Assembly (NCBI RefSeq): GCF_014655295.1
Contig: NZ_BNBI01000008.1
Location: 248,001-312,000, forward strand
DNA length: 64,000 nucleotides
Reading direction: 5' to 3'
Source of the DNA: Streptomyces fumanus
GTDB taxonomy: Bacteria; Actinomycetota; Actinomycetes; Streptomycetales; Streptomycetaceae
Shown one piece after another: positions 39,465 to 48,112 of the stretch (positions within the stretch are counted from its first letter, which is position 1; every line of letters starts with the position of its first letter). Made by a program: the position numbers and the translations under genes. Below the pieces are notes generated by a model, which had not been told where the DNA came from, did no database searches, and worked only from the letters and a program-made list of their open reading frames with translations.

Positions 39465-40238
39465 TCACACGGCGGTGCACCCGCCGTCCACGGGCACCGC
39501 CGCGCCGGTGACGAAGGAGGCATGGTCACTGAGGAGCCAGGCGGCGGCCCGGGCGATCTCCTCCGGTTCCGCGAACCGGGGCTGGACGGCCCGCGCCACG
39601 GCGGCCTGCTCCAGAGGCGGCACCCGGGCGATGGCACCCTCCATCAGCTCGGTGCGGGTCGCGCCGACCACCAGCGCGTTGACCCGGATGCCCCGCTGAC
39701 CGTACTCGGCCGCGGCCGCCCGCGTCAGACCCAGCACGGCGTGCTTGGCGGCCACATAAGGCGATACCGCGCCGGTGGCGAACACACCGGCGGTACTGGA
39801 GGTGTTGACGATCGCTCCGCCCCCGCCCTGCCGCAGCATGACCGGGATCTCCCGTTTCAGGCAGTTCCACACGCCCCGCACGTTGACGTCCATGATCTGG
39901 TCGAAGACGGCGTCGTCCGTCTCGTGCAGCTCGCTGCCGATGCTCCCCCAGCCGGCGTTGTTGAACGCCCCGTCCAGCCCGCCGAAGTCGCGCACCGCGG
40001 TGCCGACCGCGCGGTCCACGTCCGCCGGGACGGTCACGTCCCCCGCCGCCACCGCGGCCCGGCCGCCGGCGGCGGCTATCTCCTCGGCCAGGGCGCGCAA
40101 TCGCTCCTCGCGCCGGGCCATCAGCACCACCGCCGCCCCCTCGGCCGCGAACAGCGTGGCGGCGGCGGCCCCGATCCCGCTGGACGCCCCCGTGACCAGC
40201 ACTGTCCTGCCCCGCAGCGATCCCGTACGGTCCTCCAT
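39465..40238 (-). CDS. Short-chain dehydrogenase/reductase
   Basis: 257 aa from ATG 40238, preceded by GAGGGGAG; the in-frame GTG at 40253 has no good ribosome site. The TGASSGIG cofactor motif at the N-terminus, NNAG, and the catalytic Ser, with YVAAK giving Tyr and Lys, are all present, followed by the VNALVVGATRTEL region and the typical C-terminal GAAVPVDGGCT. It is a classical FabG-like SDR, and Arg in the ARREER region suggests NADPH preference. Its place beside an ArpA-like receptor, in a cluster with an AfsA gene, suggests it could reduce the 6-keto group of the butyrolactone precursor (BarS1/ScbB-like). A role in tailoring the peptide is the alternative. Confidence 0.85.
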   Translation of the reverse strand: MEDRTGSLRGRTVLVTGASSGIGAAAATLFAAEGAAVVLMARREERLRALAEEIAAAGGRAAVAAGDVTVPADVDRAVGTAVRDFGGLDGAFNNAGWGSIGSELHETDDAVFDQIMDVNVRGVWNCLKREIPVMLRQGGGGAIVNTSSTAGVFATGAVSPYVAAKHAVLGLTRAAAAEYGQRGIRVNALVVGATRTELMEGAIARVPPLEQAAVARAVQPRFAEPEEIARAAAWLLSDHASFVTGAAVPVDGGCTAV

Positions 40239-40286
40239 GGCGGCTCCCCTCACCGGTACCGGTCGGCTGATCGTAGCCGGACGGCG

Positions 40287-40919
40287 TCAGGGCGCCGGGC
40301 GCCCGCGGCCCGCGCCCAGCTCGATCCTGCGGGCCGCACTGGGCACCGCGACGGCCGGCAGCAGGCACCGCCAGATCTCCTCCACCCGCTGGGGCAGGTC
40401 CCGGTGCCGGGCCTCGACGTACGAGTGCATCTGGGCGCCGGTACAGGCGTTCACCACCAGCCGGGCGACCGCCTCCACGTCGGTGCCGGTGCGCAGCTCC
40501 CGCAGCCGGCGGGCGGCGCGCAGCTCCGGCAGCAGCAGTCCGGCCCACTGGTCGTGCGAGTTCCGCTCCGGCTCCATGAACCGCTCCTGCTCCCACACCA
40601 GCCGGGCCCCCGCCTGCAGCACGGGGTCGTCCAGCAACTGGTACGCCCAGGTCAGCGTCACGTCGACGACGCGCTGCAGACCGTGGGAGGGGTGCGGGGG
40701 GACCACGAAGTCCGGCTGCCGGGACACGATGTCACGGGCCAGCTCGTTCTTCGACGGGAAGTGGAAGTACACCGCTCCCAGGGTGACACCGGCCCGGTCC
40801 GCGATCCGCGACACGCTGGCACCGGCGAAGCCCCGCTCCTTGAACTCCTCGGAGGCCGCCAGCACCACGGCGGCGCGGGTCCGTTCGGCCCGCTCCTGCT
40901 TCACTACCCGACCAGTCAT
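40287..40919 (-). CDS. Gamma-butyrolactone receptor-like TetR regulator (ArpA/ScbR family)
   Basis: 210 aa. The N-terminal HTH (VKQERAERTRAAVVLAA, then GVTLGAVYFHFPSKNELA) matches the highly conserved DNA-binding end of butyrolactone receptors. The middle contains the characteristic ARLVWEQERFMEPE segment with a Trp expected in the ligand pocket, and the C-terminal part is receptor length. Such proteins repress until a gamma-butyrolactone binds. It is divergent from the stand-alone A-domain gene, with a shared promoter gap holding an AT-rich CTCATCATTCT motif that recurs before the AfsA gene. A pseudo-receptor role cannot be excluded. Confidence 0.85.
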   Translation of the reverse strand: MTGRVVKQERAERTRAAVVLAASEEFKERGFAGASVSRIADRAGVTLGAVYFHFPSKNELARDIVSRQPDFVVPPHPSHGLQRVVDVTLTWAYQLLDDPVLQAGARLVWEQERFMEPERNSHDQWAGLLLPELRAARRLRELRTGTDVEAVARLVVNACTGAQMHSYVEARHRDLPQRVEEIWRCLLPAVAVPSAARRIELGAGRGRPAP

Positions 40920-40954
40920 GCGCCGCCCCCGAGGGCACCTCCCGCGAAGAGAAG

Positions 40955-40976
40955 AGAAAAGTTCTCATCATTCTAT
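40955..40976. promoter_or_regulatory. Candidate butyrolactone-receptor operator between the receptor and A-domain genes
   Basis: An AT-rich patch contains GAGAAaagTTCTC (short inverted repeat) running into CTCATCATTCT (40964-40974). Ten of those eleven bases recur at 51505-51515 before the AfsA-type gene. A shared operator for the receptor is inferred. Confidence 0.4.
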
Positions 40977-41075
40977 CCGCGCCGGCCGTGCCGACCGGCC
41001 GCGCGACCCGCGCCGATCCGCGCATCCCCACCGACCCCTATCCGCGGAACCGACCGTTCCGCACCGGAGGTTCTC

Positions 41076-42590
41076 ATGACCGTCGAACGCATGGTGATGG
41101 AGTTGTTCCAGCAGCAGGCAGCACGGTGGCCGGACCGCCCGGCGGTGGTCGGGGACGGGGGCCGCCTGACCTACGCGGAGCTGGAGGGGGCCACGGCCCG
41201 TGTCGCCCACGCGCTGGCCGGCCACGGCGCGGGCACGGACCAGCCGGTGGCCGTGCTCACCGGCCGCGGCACCGGCCAACTGGTCGCCCTGCTGGGCGTG
41301 TTACGGTCCGGCGCCCCCTATGTCTGCCTCGACGTCGAACAGCCGGAACACCGGCTGACGGCGCAACTGGCCGACTCGGGCGCCCGCATCCTGCTCACCG
41401 ACCGTCCGGCGCCCGGCTTCGGCGGTACGGTGCTCCGCCCCGACGCGCTGCCGCCCGCCCCGGCCGTCCGCCCCCGGCCCCCCGAACCCGCCGACCTGGC
41501 CTGCCTCGTCTACACCTCCGGGTCGACCGGTACGCCCAAGGGCGTGGCGGTCACCCACGGTGCGCTGGCGAACTACGCCCGGCACGTGGTGTCCCTGCTC
41601 GACTGCGCCGACCGGCCCCGGTCGTTCGCCAGCGTCACCAGCCTCGCCACGGACCTCGGGAACACCGCCGTGTTCCCCGCGCTGATCTCCGGGGGCTGCG
41701 TCCACCTGGTCCCCGCCGAGGTGGTGCTCGACCCGGACAGCTTCGCCCGCTACGCGCGCACCCACGGCATCGACCACCTGAAGATCACCCCGTCCCACCT
41801 CGCGGCGCTGCTGAGCTACCAGGACGCCGACGTGCTGCCCAGGGAGGCGCTGCTGCTCGGCGGGGAGGCGCTGCCCTGGGAGCTCGTCGACCGGGTCCGC
41901 GCTCAGGGCCGGTGCCGGATCATCAACCACTACGGGCCCACCGAGACGACGGTCGGTTCGCTGACGTACGAGGTGGGGCCCGCGGAGGCGGCCCGGCGGG
42001 CGGGCGCGACCGTGCCCATCGGCCGGCCCGTGCGGGCCACGGAGGTCCGGGTGGTCGACGCCCGACTGGAGCGGGTCCCGGACGGGACGGCGGGGGAGCT
42101 GCTGATCTCGGGTGCCGGGCTGGCGCGCGGCTACTGGCGGGCGCCGGAGCAGACCGCGCGGCGCTTCGTCACCCTCGACGACGGCACCCGGGCCTACCGG
42201 ACCGGGGACCGGGTGCGCCGCCTGGACGACGGGTCGGTGGAGTTCCTCGGGCGGCTCGACCAGCAGCTCAAGATCCGCGGGCACCGGGTGGAGCCGGGCG
42301 AGGTCGAGGCGGCGCTGCGCGGCCATCCGGCGGTGGCCCGGGCCGCCGTCACCCCGGTCCGCGACGGCATGGGGCAGCAGGTCCTGGCCGCCTTCGTGGT
42401 GCCGGCCCCCGCCGCCGCGCCGAGCGTACGGGAGCTGCGGGTCCACCTGAGCGGGCTGCTGCCGCCGCACATGGTCCCGACGAGCGTGGAGGTCGTCTCC
42501 GCGCTGCCCTTCACCCTGAGCGGCAAGCTCGACCGCCGCGCCCTGGCCCACCGGGTCCACCGCACGGCGACCCCGGCGGAGCACCGCTGA
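41076..42590 (+). CDS. Stand-alone NRPS adenylation domain, Asp-type code
   Basis: 504 aa, an A domain with no carrier or condensation domain. Core motifs are complete: LVYTSGSTGTPKGVA, NHYGPTETT, YRTGDRVR, the GRLDQQLKIRGHRVEPGE region and LSGKLDRRAL at the end. The hand-read code is DLTKLGHVGK, very close to known L-Asp codes (DLTKxGHxGK). It must load a carrier in trans: either the T domain behind the degenerate third A domain of NRPS2 or the free ACP at 7114. GGAGG lies before the ATG. A TTA codon at 41301-41303 (codon 76) implies bldA control. It is divergent from the butyrolactone-receptor-like gene and followed by a strong hairpin. Confidence 0.9.
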   Translation: MTVERMVMELFQQQAARWPDRPAVVGDGGRLTYAELEGATARVAHALAGHGAGTDQPVAVLTGRGTGQLVALLGVLRSGAPYVCLDVEQPEHRLTAQLADSGARILLTDRPAPGFGGTVLRPDALPPAPAVRPRPPEPADLACLVYTSGSTGTPKGVAVTHGALANYARHVVSLLDCADRPRSFASVTSLATDLGNTAVFPALISGGCVHLVPAEVVLDPDSFARYARTHGIDHLKITPSHLAALLSYQDADVLPREALLLGGEALPWELVDRVRAQGRCRIINHYGPTETTVGSLTYEVGPAEAARRAGATVPIGRPVRATEVRVVDARLERVPDGTAGELLISGAGLARGYWRAPEQTARRFVTLDDGTRAYRTGDRVRRLDDGSVEFLGRLDQQLKIRGHRVEPGEVEAALRGHPAVARAAVTPVRDGMGQQVLAAFVVPAPAAAPSVRELRVHLSGLLPPHMVPTSVEVVSALPFTLSGKLDRRALAHRVHRTATPAEHR

Positions 42591-42596
42591 CGACGC

Positions 42597-42628
42597 ACCG
42601 GCCGGCCCCGGGATCGGGGCCGGCCGGT
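42597..42628 (+). terminator. Hairpin after the stand-alone A-domain gene
   Basis: A perfect 14-bp stem (42597-42610 with 42615-42628) has a 4-base loop and starts 6 bases past the stop codon. Confidence 0.75.
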
Positions 42629-42730
42629 CCACGGGGGCAGGCGGGGCGGCGGTCCATGGGTCGTCAGGATCGGCCGGCCCGGCCGCCCCGCACGGGAGTC
42701 GGTGCGGGCGGTGGTCCGAGGACCGCCGGG

Positions 42731-42990
42731 GCCGGGCGCCCGTACGGCCCGTGGCCGCGGGGTCCGGTGTGCTGCGGGCGGGGCCGGTCGCCCGTACGAC
42801 CCGTGGCCGCGCGGCCCGGTGTGCCGCGGGCGGGGTCGGGCGTCCGTACGGCCCGTGGCCGCGGGGTCCGGTGTGCTGCGGGCGGGGCCGGTCGCCCGTA
42901 CGACCCGTGGCCGCGCGGCCCGGTGTGCCGCGGGCGGGGCTGGGCGTCCGTACGGTCCGTGGCCGCGCGGCCCGGCGTGCCGCGGGCGGG
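42731..42990. repeat. Tandem repeat, about five units of 52 bp
   Basis: The marker CGTAC recurs at 42741, 42793, 42845, 42897 and 42949, exactly 52 bp apart, with near-identical sequence between. Units alternate (CCGCGGGGTCC versus CCGCGCGGCCC inside), so units 1-2 and 3-4 form a near-perfect 104-bp higher-order duplication. 52 is not a multiple of 3, so the repeat does not encode a repeated peptide. Confidence 0.9.
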
Positions 42991-43104
42991 ACCGGGCGAC
43001 CGGGGCCCGGTGCGGGCGGCGACGTTCGCACGCGGACGGGGCCGCGAGGCCCGGCGTGCCGCGGGCGGCCCCGGTCGCGCGGGGCCCCGTGCGGGCGGCG
43101 GGGT

Positions 43105-44022
43105 TCAGGCGCGGACGGGGCCGCGTGGGGCGCGGGCGGTGAGCCGGGGCGTCGGTCCGGGTCGCGTACCGGAGTCGTGGCCGTCGAGGAGGGCGAGGCC
43201 GAGCGGCGTCACGGTGTGCAGCACCGTGTTGCGGAAGCGGCGGGTGGTGATCAGACCGGCCTCGCGCAGCACCGACGCGTGCTGGCTGGCCCCGGCCACC
43301 GAGATCCCCAGCCGGTCCGCGAGCTGACTGGTGGTGCAGCCCACCCGCAGCACCCGCAGCGCCGCCGCGCGGGTCCGGCCGACCAGGGCGTTCAGCGAGG
43401 CGGACCGCTCGCGCGAGGGCACCCCCCAGATCCGCTCGGCGGTCCGGGGGTCGAGCTGCACCCCGAAGACGAGCAGCGGCCGTGCGTCGCCCGCGTCGCC
43501 GGCCGGGCGGGGCCGGACCACCATCCCGGGGCGGTGGCTGAGGAACACCGACGGGCAGAGCACCAGCCCGCGCCCGTGCAGCCGGATGTCCTCGTCCGGC
43601 CCGCCGGGCACGCTCAGCACCGAGTTCCGCCAGGTGATCCTCGGGTGCAGCGTGGCCAGCAGTTGCTGGACGCCGCCCGCCATCGCGACGCGTCCGCGGG
43701 CGTCGCACTCCGCCTCCAGGTGGGCGAGCAGCCGGTCCCAGTGGGGCGCGATGGCCCGGCGCCACACCTCCGGCAGGAGACCGTCGCCGGACAGACCCGT
43801 CCCGGCCGGGATCTCCGGGTCCCCGGGCGGCGGACCGGCCGGGGCGGCGGCGGCCACCCGCCGCGGCAGGCGCGCGGCGGCCTGCCGCCGCCACACGGCG
43901 GCCGAGGCGCCGGTGCCCGCCGCGAGCTGGTGCTGGGCGAGCGCGGTCTCGACCGCCGCCCCGGCGGTGGCTCTGAGGCCGACCCGGAGCAGGTCCCCGC
44001 TGCCGAAGTGGATCCTCTGCAT
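43105..44022 (-). CDS. ArsR-like winged-helix transcriptional regulator
   Basis: 305 aa. The C-terminal third is an ArsR-type HTH (about 215-290: RAAALRVLRVGCTTSQLADRLGISVAGASQHASVLREAGLI in segments). The N-terminal 200 residues form a DUF5937-like region with no metal-binding Cys cluster. It belongs to a family common in streptomycete secondary-metabolite clusters with unknown ligands. Three 11-bp-phased SARP-type heptamers lie upstream at 44196-44224, oriented towards it. Its 3' end runs into the degenerate edge of the tandem-repeat region, so the last 10-15 residues (ARAPRGPVRA) may be recently acquired. Confidence 0.75.
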   Translation of the reverse strand: MQRIHFGSGDLLRVGLRATAGAAVETALAQHQLAAGTGASAAVWRRQAAARLPRRVAAAAPAGPPPGDPEIPAGTGLSGDGLLPEVWRRAIAPHWDRLLAHLEAECDARGRVAMAGGVQQLLATLHPRITWRNSVLSVPGGPDEDIRLHGRGLVLCPSVFLSHRPGMVVRPRPAGDAGDARPLLVFGVQLDPRTAERIWGVPSRERSASLNALVGRTRAAALRVLRVGCTTSQLADRLGISVAGASQHASVLREAGLITTRRFRNTVLHTVTPLGLALLDGHDSGTRPGPTPRLTARAPRGPVRA

Positions 44023-44195
44023 GAACCTGCCTCTCGAAGACGCGGACCGACCGGGTGCGTCAGCCGACCGGGCGACCCGCGGATTCCCACGGCCGGTCGG
44101 GGCAGGAGTCGTCGACAGGCCGGGCCGTGGTGATCAGGGCGGGAGGAGGAGTCCGCGGGGGACGGCAACCCGTAAGGAGCACTCTCTCCTTGTCA

Positions 44196-44224
44196 CCTGA
44201 CACCACGCTGACCGGTCACTGATG
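44196..44224 (-). promoter_or_regulatory. SARP-type operator before the ArsR-like gene
   Basis: On the plus strand CCTGACA (44196), GCTGACC (44207) and ACTGATG (44218) repeat at 11 bp. On the minus strand they read CATCAGT, GGTCAGC, TGTCAGG, pointing to the ArsR-like gene (start 44022). They occupy the short space just after the antiporter stop. Confidence 0.5.
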
Positions 44225-44225
44225 C

Positions 44226-45473
44226 TCACCAGGTCCGCTCGTCGCCGATCACCGCCGGGGTGGCGCGGCCGACCCGGGTGGGCGGGGCCGGGGCCGGTCC
44301 GCCCACGGCCCGCAGCAGGGGACCGCTGAGCACGGTGGTGACCAGCGCCATCACCACCAGGGCGAGATAGAGCCGGGGCGTCAGCACGCCCGAGGCCAGC
44401 CCGGCCTGGAGGACGACGAGTTCGGTCAGGCCGCGGGTGTTCATCAGGGTGGCCAGGCGCAGCGCGACCGGGCGGGGCAGGGCGCCGGCCCGCGCCCCGG
44501 CGTAGGAGCCGATCAGCTTGGCCGCGATGGCGGCGACGGTGACCACGACGATGGCGGTCCACGGGACCCCGGCGCCCGCGCCGGTCAGGAAGGTCGCCCC
44601 GGTGACCACGAAGTAGACCGGCAGGGTACGGCGTCCGGCGACACCGACGGTCCGGCCCACCCGCTCGAACGGCCCGTCGGCGGGCAGTGCGAGGCCGACC
44701 AGCGCGGCCCCGAGCACGTCGGTGCAGCCCAGCTCCTGGGTGGTCGTGGCGGCGGCGACGGAGAGCGCGGCGGCGGTGACGACGGCGAGCACCGGGTACC
44801 GTACGGCGGCCCGGCGGACCGCCGGTGCGGTGGCGGCCCGGCGCGCCACCAGGGCGACCACGGCGCCGCCCCCGAGCACGGCGGCGGTGCGCAGCGGGCC
44901 GCCGCCGCCCTTGGCGAGGGCCACGGCGACGGCCAGCAGCGGCCAGGTGATCGCGTCGATGGTGACGGCGGCGGTCAGCGAGAGCCGGCCGGTGAGGGTG
45001 CGCTCCAGGCCGTGGTCCTGGAGGATCCCGGCGAGCACGGGGACGGCGGTGACGGACAGGGCGACGGCGAGCATCAACGTCAGCGCGGGGGCGGGCGAGT
45101 CGCCGCGCAGCGCCGAGTCGCCGGAGCTCATCACCCAGGCGGCGACCCCGACCCCGGCCGCCATCGGCAGCAGTACGGAGCCGAGGGCGAGGCCGACGAC
45201 CGCGCGGCCCACCGGGCGGGCCCCCTCGGTCCGCATGCCGTGGACGGCACCGGTGACGAACAGGGCCAGGCCGGCGTGGCCGACGGTACGGACGACGGTG
45301 TCGGCGGAGTCCAGCAGGTGCAGGCCGGAGGCGGCGAGCACGGCGCCGAGCAGCAGGCACAGCACGATCTCGCCGACCATGGCGGGCTGCCGGGCGAGGC
45401 CGGCGATCCGCCGGCCCAGGACGGCCGCCGCGAGCGCCGCCACCACGACGACCGCTGCGTCGAGAAGAGTCAT
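44226..45473 (-). CDS. CPA2-family monovalent cation/H+ antiporter
   Basis: 415 aa from ATG 45473, preceded by a strong GGGAGGAC; the longer frame to 45533 has no ribosome site. Eleven to twelve hydrophobic helices run through nearly the whole length. The LPVYFVVTGATFLTGAG and LMNTRGLTELVVLQ segments are typical of Kef/NapA-type Na+(K+)/H+ antiporters, including the streptomycete versions found in glycopeptide and other antibiotic clusters. It acts in the cytoplasmic membrane. The role here may be pH or ion homeostasis, or product extrusion during biosynthesis; this is inference. Confidence 0.88.
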   Translation of the reverse strand: MTLLDAAVVVVAALAAAVLGRRIAGLARQPAMVGEIVLCLLLGAVLAASGLHLLDSADTVVRTVGHAGLALFVTGAVHGMRTEGARPVGRAVVGLALGSVLLPMAAGVGVAAWVMSSGDSALRGDSPAPALTLMLAVALSVTAVPVLAGILQDHGLERTLTGRLSLTAAVTIDAITWPLLAVAVALAKGGGGPLRTAAVLGGGAVVALVARRAATAPAVRRAAVRYPVLAVVTAAALSVAAATTTQELGCTDVLGAALVGLALPADGPFERVGRTVGVAGRRTLPVYFVVTGATFLTGAGAGVPWTAIVVVTVAAIAAKLIGSYAGARAGALPRPVALRLATLMNTRGLTELVVLQAGLASGVLTPRLYLALVVMALVTTVLSGPLLRAVGGPAPAPPTRVGRATPAVIGDERTW

Positions 45474-45639
45474 GTCCTCCCTTTCCGGGGATGCGGGGAT
45501 ACCGGGGGTGCGGGACATACGGGGGTTGCGCAAGCCACGGGGAGGCCCGAACCGTGGCGGGCGGGGGACGGGCAGGGGTGGGCGACGGCGGACGACGGCG
45601 GGCAGCAGCGGACGGCGGCGGGCGCCGCCCCGGGCCGGA

Positions 45640-46155
45640 TCAGCCGACCGTCCAGGGCCGGAACTCGCGCAGCCCGTACAGCAGCGGAGCGCGCCGCTGG
45701 TGACGGGTGATCTGCCGGGTCCGGGCGAAGACGGCGACGTGGTCGCCCACCCGCTGGGTGAGCGTCACCGCGCAGTCCGCGACCGAGTGCGCGTCCCGCA
45801 CCAGGTGGGGGCCGCCGGTGGTCGGGGAGGAGTGCCAGGGCGTGGTGTCGAACCGCCCCGGGTCGCCCGAGGCGAACAGCACGGCGACCGACTCGGCACC
45901 GGAGTGCAGCAGGTTGAGCGCGAAGGTCCCGCTGCCGAGCACCCCCTCCAGGGTCGGGCTCCCGTACCGCAGGCAGACGACGATCGTCGGGGGTGCCAGC
46001 GAGACGCTGCACACCGAGGAACAGGTCATGCCGCGCGGCCGGCCGTCCGGCCCGACCGCGGTCACCACCGAGACACCGGAAGGGAATCCGCTCATCATGT
46101 CGCGGAAATCGTCGGGGCCGGCCTCTTCGGCCGACAGCATCGTGTGATCGGTCAT
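45640..46155 (-). CDS. Flavin reductase (HpaC/ActVB family)
   Basis: 171 aa from ATG 46155. The flavin-reductase-like split barrel begins at MSGFPSGVSVVTAVGPDGRPRGMTCSS, and the C-terminal motif DHVAVFARTRQ precedes the last strand. Enzymes of this family reduce FAD or FMN with NAD(P)H and release it for two-component oxygenases and halogenases. It is the obvious supplier of FADH2 for the tryptophan halogenase, although the two genes lie about 33 kb apart. It is divergent from the second SARP gene across a 427-base gap. Confidence 0.9.
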   Translation of the reverse strand: MTDHTMLSAEEAGPDDFRDMMSGFPSGVSVVTAVGPDGRPRGMTCSSVCSVSLAPPTIVVCLRYGSPTLEGVLGSGTFALNLLHSGAESVAVLFASGDPGRFDTTPWHSSPTTGGPHLVRDAHSVADCAVTLTQRVGDHVAVFARTRQITRHQRRAPLLYGLREFRPWTVG

Positions 46156-46582
46156 GTCTTCGGGCTCCGCCTCCGGAGTCGGACGGCAAACGCAAGGACG
46201 GGTACAGGGCCGGACCGGGCGATACGCGTCTTCCGTATCCGCCTGCGAAAGGAATGTCCCGGCGTGTCCGCCGTATCGACACACGCCCGGCGTTCCAGGT
46301 CGCGTCGTTCGAAAAGGGAGCCTAGGCGGGCCGATCGGGGACCGGCCAGGAGTTTCAGTCCTGCGTGAAAGACCTCGGTGCGCCTCGCCCGGCGGGCGGC
46401 CGGCGCGGGGTGCGCGGCGCCCGCGCCGGACCCGTACGCGCCGCCTCCGCGCCTCGATCCCGCAGCCCGCGGCCCTCCATACCGTTCGATCCCCGGGGCG
46501 CGGCGCACATGGTATGTCCGTGATCCGGCCGTCAGGAGGCAGACTTTGACTCGATCATTTGGTCGATTTCTGATGGGGGATC
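46156..46582. other. Divergent promoter region, flavin reductase / second SARP
   Basis: A 427-base gap. Facing half-sites CCATACC (46477-46483) and GGTATGT (46511-46517) resemble the arms of butyrolactone-receptor (ARE) boxes but are spaced farther apart than usual. AT-rich sequence at 46540-46580 lies just before the SARP start. No ORF is supported. Confidence 0.4.
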
Positions 46583-47374
46583 ATGCAGATCAGAATACTC
46601 GGGCCGCTGGAGATATCGACAGCCGAGAAAGAGAAACCGGTGGCCTCCAGACGGGCCGGAATGGTCCTCGCGCTGCTGGCGCTCTCCCCGGGACGGGTCA
46701 TTCCGTTCGAGCAGCTCGTCGACGAATTATGGGCGGACAGCAGCATGGCGAACGCGCGGAACGCGCTGCACGCCCATATCGTGCGCATCCGCCGCGCGAT
46801 GTCGTCGACCAGTCCGGGCGGCGGAAAGAAACTCTGCACCACACGCAACGGCTATGTGCTGGACGTGCCCCCCGACGCGGTGGACGCGGTCCGCTTCACC
46901 TCGCTGGCCGACGCCGGCCGGGAACGCTCCGCGGACGACCCGGTGGCCGCCTGCCGGCTGCTGGTGGAGGCACTGAGCCTGTGGCGCGGCCCGGCGCTGA
47001 TGGAGGCACGGGACGGGGTGCGCTGCCGGATCAGCGCCGCCGACCTGGAGGAGCGCAGGCTCACCGTCTATGAGGACCTGACGGAGCTGCGGCTGGCGGC
47101 GGGCCTCGGCCGGGTGGCCATCCCCGAGCTGCGGCAGTTGGCGGAGAGCCACATGGAACGCGAGCGGCTCACCGAGCTGTTCATGCTGGCGCTGTACCGC
47201 GAGGGCCGGCAGTCGGAGGCGCTGGCCGCCTTCCAGGCCGCCCGCCGGCGGCTGGCCGACGGCCTGGGCGTGGAGCCCGGCCGCTCGATGCGCAAGCTGC
47301 ACCAGGCCATCCTCCAGCAGGCCGAGGTCCTCGGCGAGCCCCGGGGCGTCACCCGGGCCGACGCGTACTCATGA
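46583..47374 (+). CDS. SARP-family transcriptional activator (second)
   Basis: 263 aa. The N-terminus MQIRILGPLEI is textbook for SARPs. Winged helix about 1-95, then the activation domain about 100-250 ending in LGVEPGRSMRKLHQAIL. An in-frame TTA at 46727-46729 (codon 49, VDELWA) puts it under bldA control, as in ActII-ORF4. It overlaps the thioesterase gene by ATGA. Its binding sites, like those of the first SARP, are presumably the 11-bp-phased GTCA repeats of the cluster; which of the two binds is open. Possible receptor half-sites upstream would place it below the butyrolactone switch. Confidence 0.93.
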   Translation: MQIRILGPLEISTAEKEKPVASRRAGMVLALLALSPGRVIPFEQLVDELWADSSMANARNALHAHIVRIRRAMSSTSPGGGKKLCTTRNGYVLDVPPDAVDAVRFTSLADAGRERSADDPVAACRLLVEALSLWRGPALMEARDGVRCRISAADLEERRLTVYEDLTELRLAAGLGRVAIPELRQLAESHMERERLTELFMLALYREGRQSEALAAFQAARRRLADGLGVEPGRSMRKLHQAILQQAEVLGEPRGVTRADAYS

Positions 47375-48099
47375 CGGGCAGGTGGTTCCGGACGCACCCG
47401 GCCGCCGGACCGCCCCGCAAGCGGGTGCTGGTGCTGCCGCACGCGGGGGGCACCGCGAGCTTCTACCACCCCTGGGGCCAGGAGTCCGGCGCCGGCACCC
47501 AGGTCCTGGTGGCCCAGTACCCCGGCCGCCAGGAGCGGTGGGCCGAGCCGCGGATCGAACGCATGGAGGAGCTGGCGGACGAGATCACCGCCGCGCTGCT
47601 GCCCTTCCTGGACGTGCCGGTCACGCTCTTCGGGCACAGCATGGGCGCCTCGCTGGCCTACGAGATCGCGGTGCGCCTGGAGGACCGGCACCGGGTGGCC
47701 GCGCACTCCCTGCACGTCTCCAGCCGCAAGGCCCCGCACCGGCTGACCCCCCGGGCCTGGCACCTGGCGGCGGACGACGTGCTGGTCGCCGAGGTGCGCG
47801 CGCTGGGCGGCACGGACGGCGCCCTGCTCGACGACCCGGCACTGCTCGAACTGGTGCTGCCCGCGCTGCGCTCGGACTTCACCGCGGTGGGCACCTACGG
47901 GCCCCGTGAGCCGACCCCGGTGAGCTGCCCCGTGCACGCCTACGTGGGCGACAGCGACCCGGTGGTCACCGCGGCCGACATGGCGGCCTGGGCCGACGTG
48001 GCGCCGGGCGGCTTCACCCGGCGGCAGTTCCCGGGGGGTCACTTCTACCTCGTCGAGCACCGCGCCGAGCTGCTCGGCGCGGTGGACGGACCGCGGTGA
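47371..48099 (+). CDS. Type II thioesterase
   Basis: 242 aa alpha/beta hydrolase. The motif LFGHSMGA gives the nucleophile Ser90, the N-terminal oxyanion region VLPHAGGTASFY is typical of GrsT-like thioesterases, and GGHFYLVEH supplies the catalytic His. These proteins free mis-primed carrier domains in NRPS and PKS lines. Coupled to the second SARP gene by ATGA overlap. It ends 13 bases from the convergent sbnB-like gene. Confidence 0.93.
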   Translation: MTGRWFRTHPAAGPPRKRVLVLPHAGGTASFYHPWGQESGAGTQVLVAQYPGRQERWAEPRIERMEELADEITAALLPFLDVPVTLFGHSMGASLAYEIAVRLEDRHRVAAHSLHVSSRKAPHRLTPRAWHLAADDVLVAEVRALGGTDGALLDDPALLELVLPALRSDFTAVGTYGPREPTPVSCPVHAYVGDSDPVVTAADMAAWADVAPGGFTRRQFPGGHFYLVEHRAELLGAVDGPR

Positions 48100-48112
48100 A
48101 CGGGCTCCCCGG

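Larger units (their letters stand above)
42591..43104. other. Non-coding gap with terminator and tandem repeats
   Basis: This 514-base gap separates the A-domain gene from the convergent ArsR-like gene. It holds the terminator (42597-42628), the 52-bp tandem repeat (42731-42990) and two looser copies of a related unit of about 80 bp up to about 43130. Composition is extremely GC-rich. Open frames exist on both strands but are repeat-driven and not protein-like. Confidence 0.6.

Noticed and set aside
42194..43894. Open frames on both strands across the 52-bp repeats with RPVAARPG-like peptides
   Set aside because: They arise from repeat composition. The unit is not a multiple of three, and there is no ribosome site or homology. 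The region follows a strong terminator.
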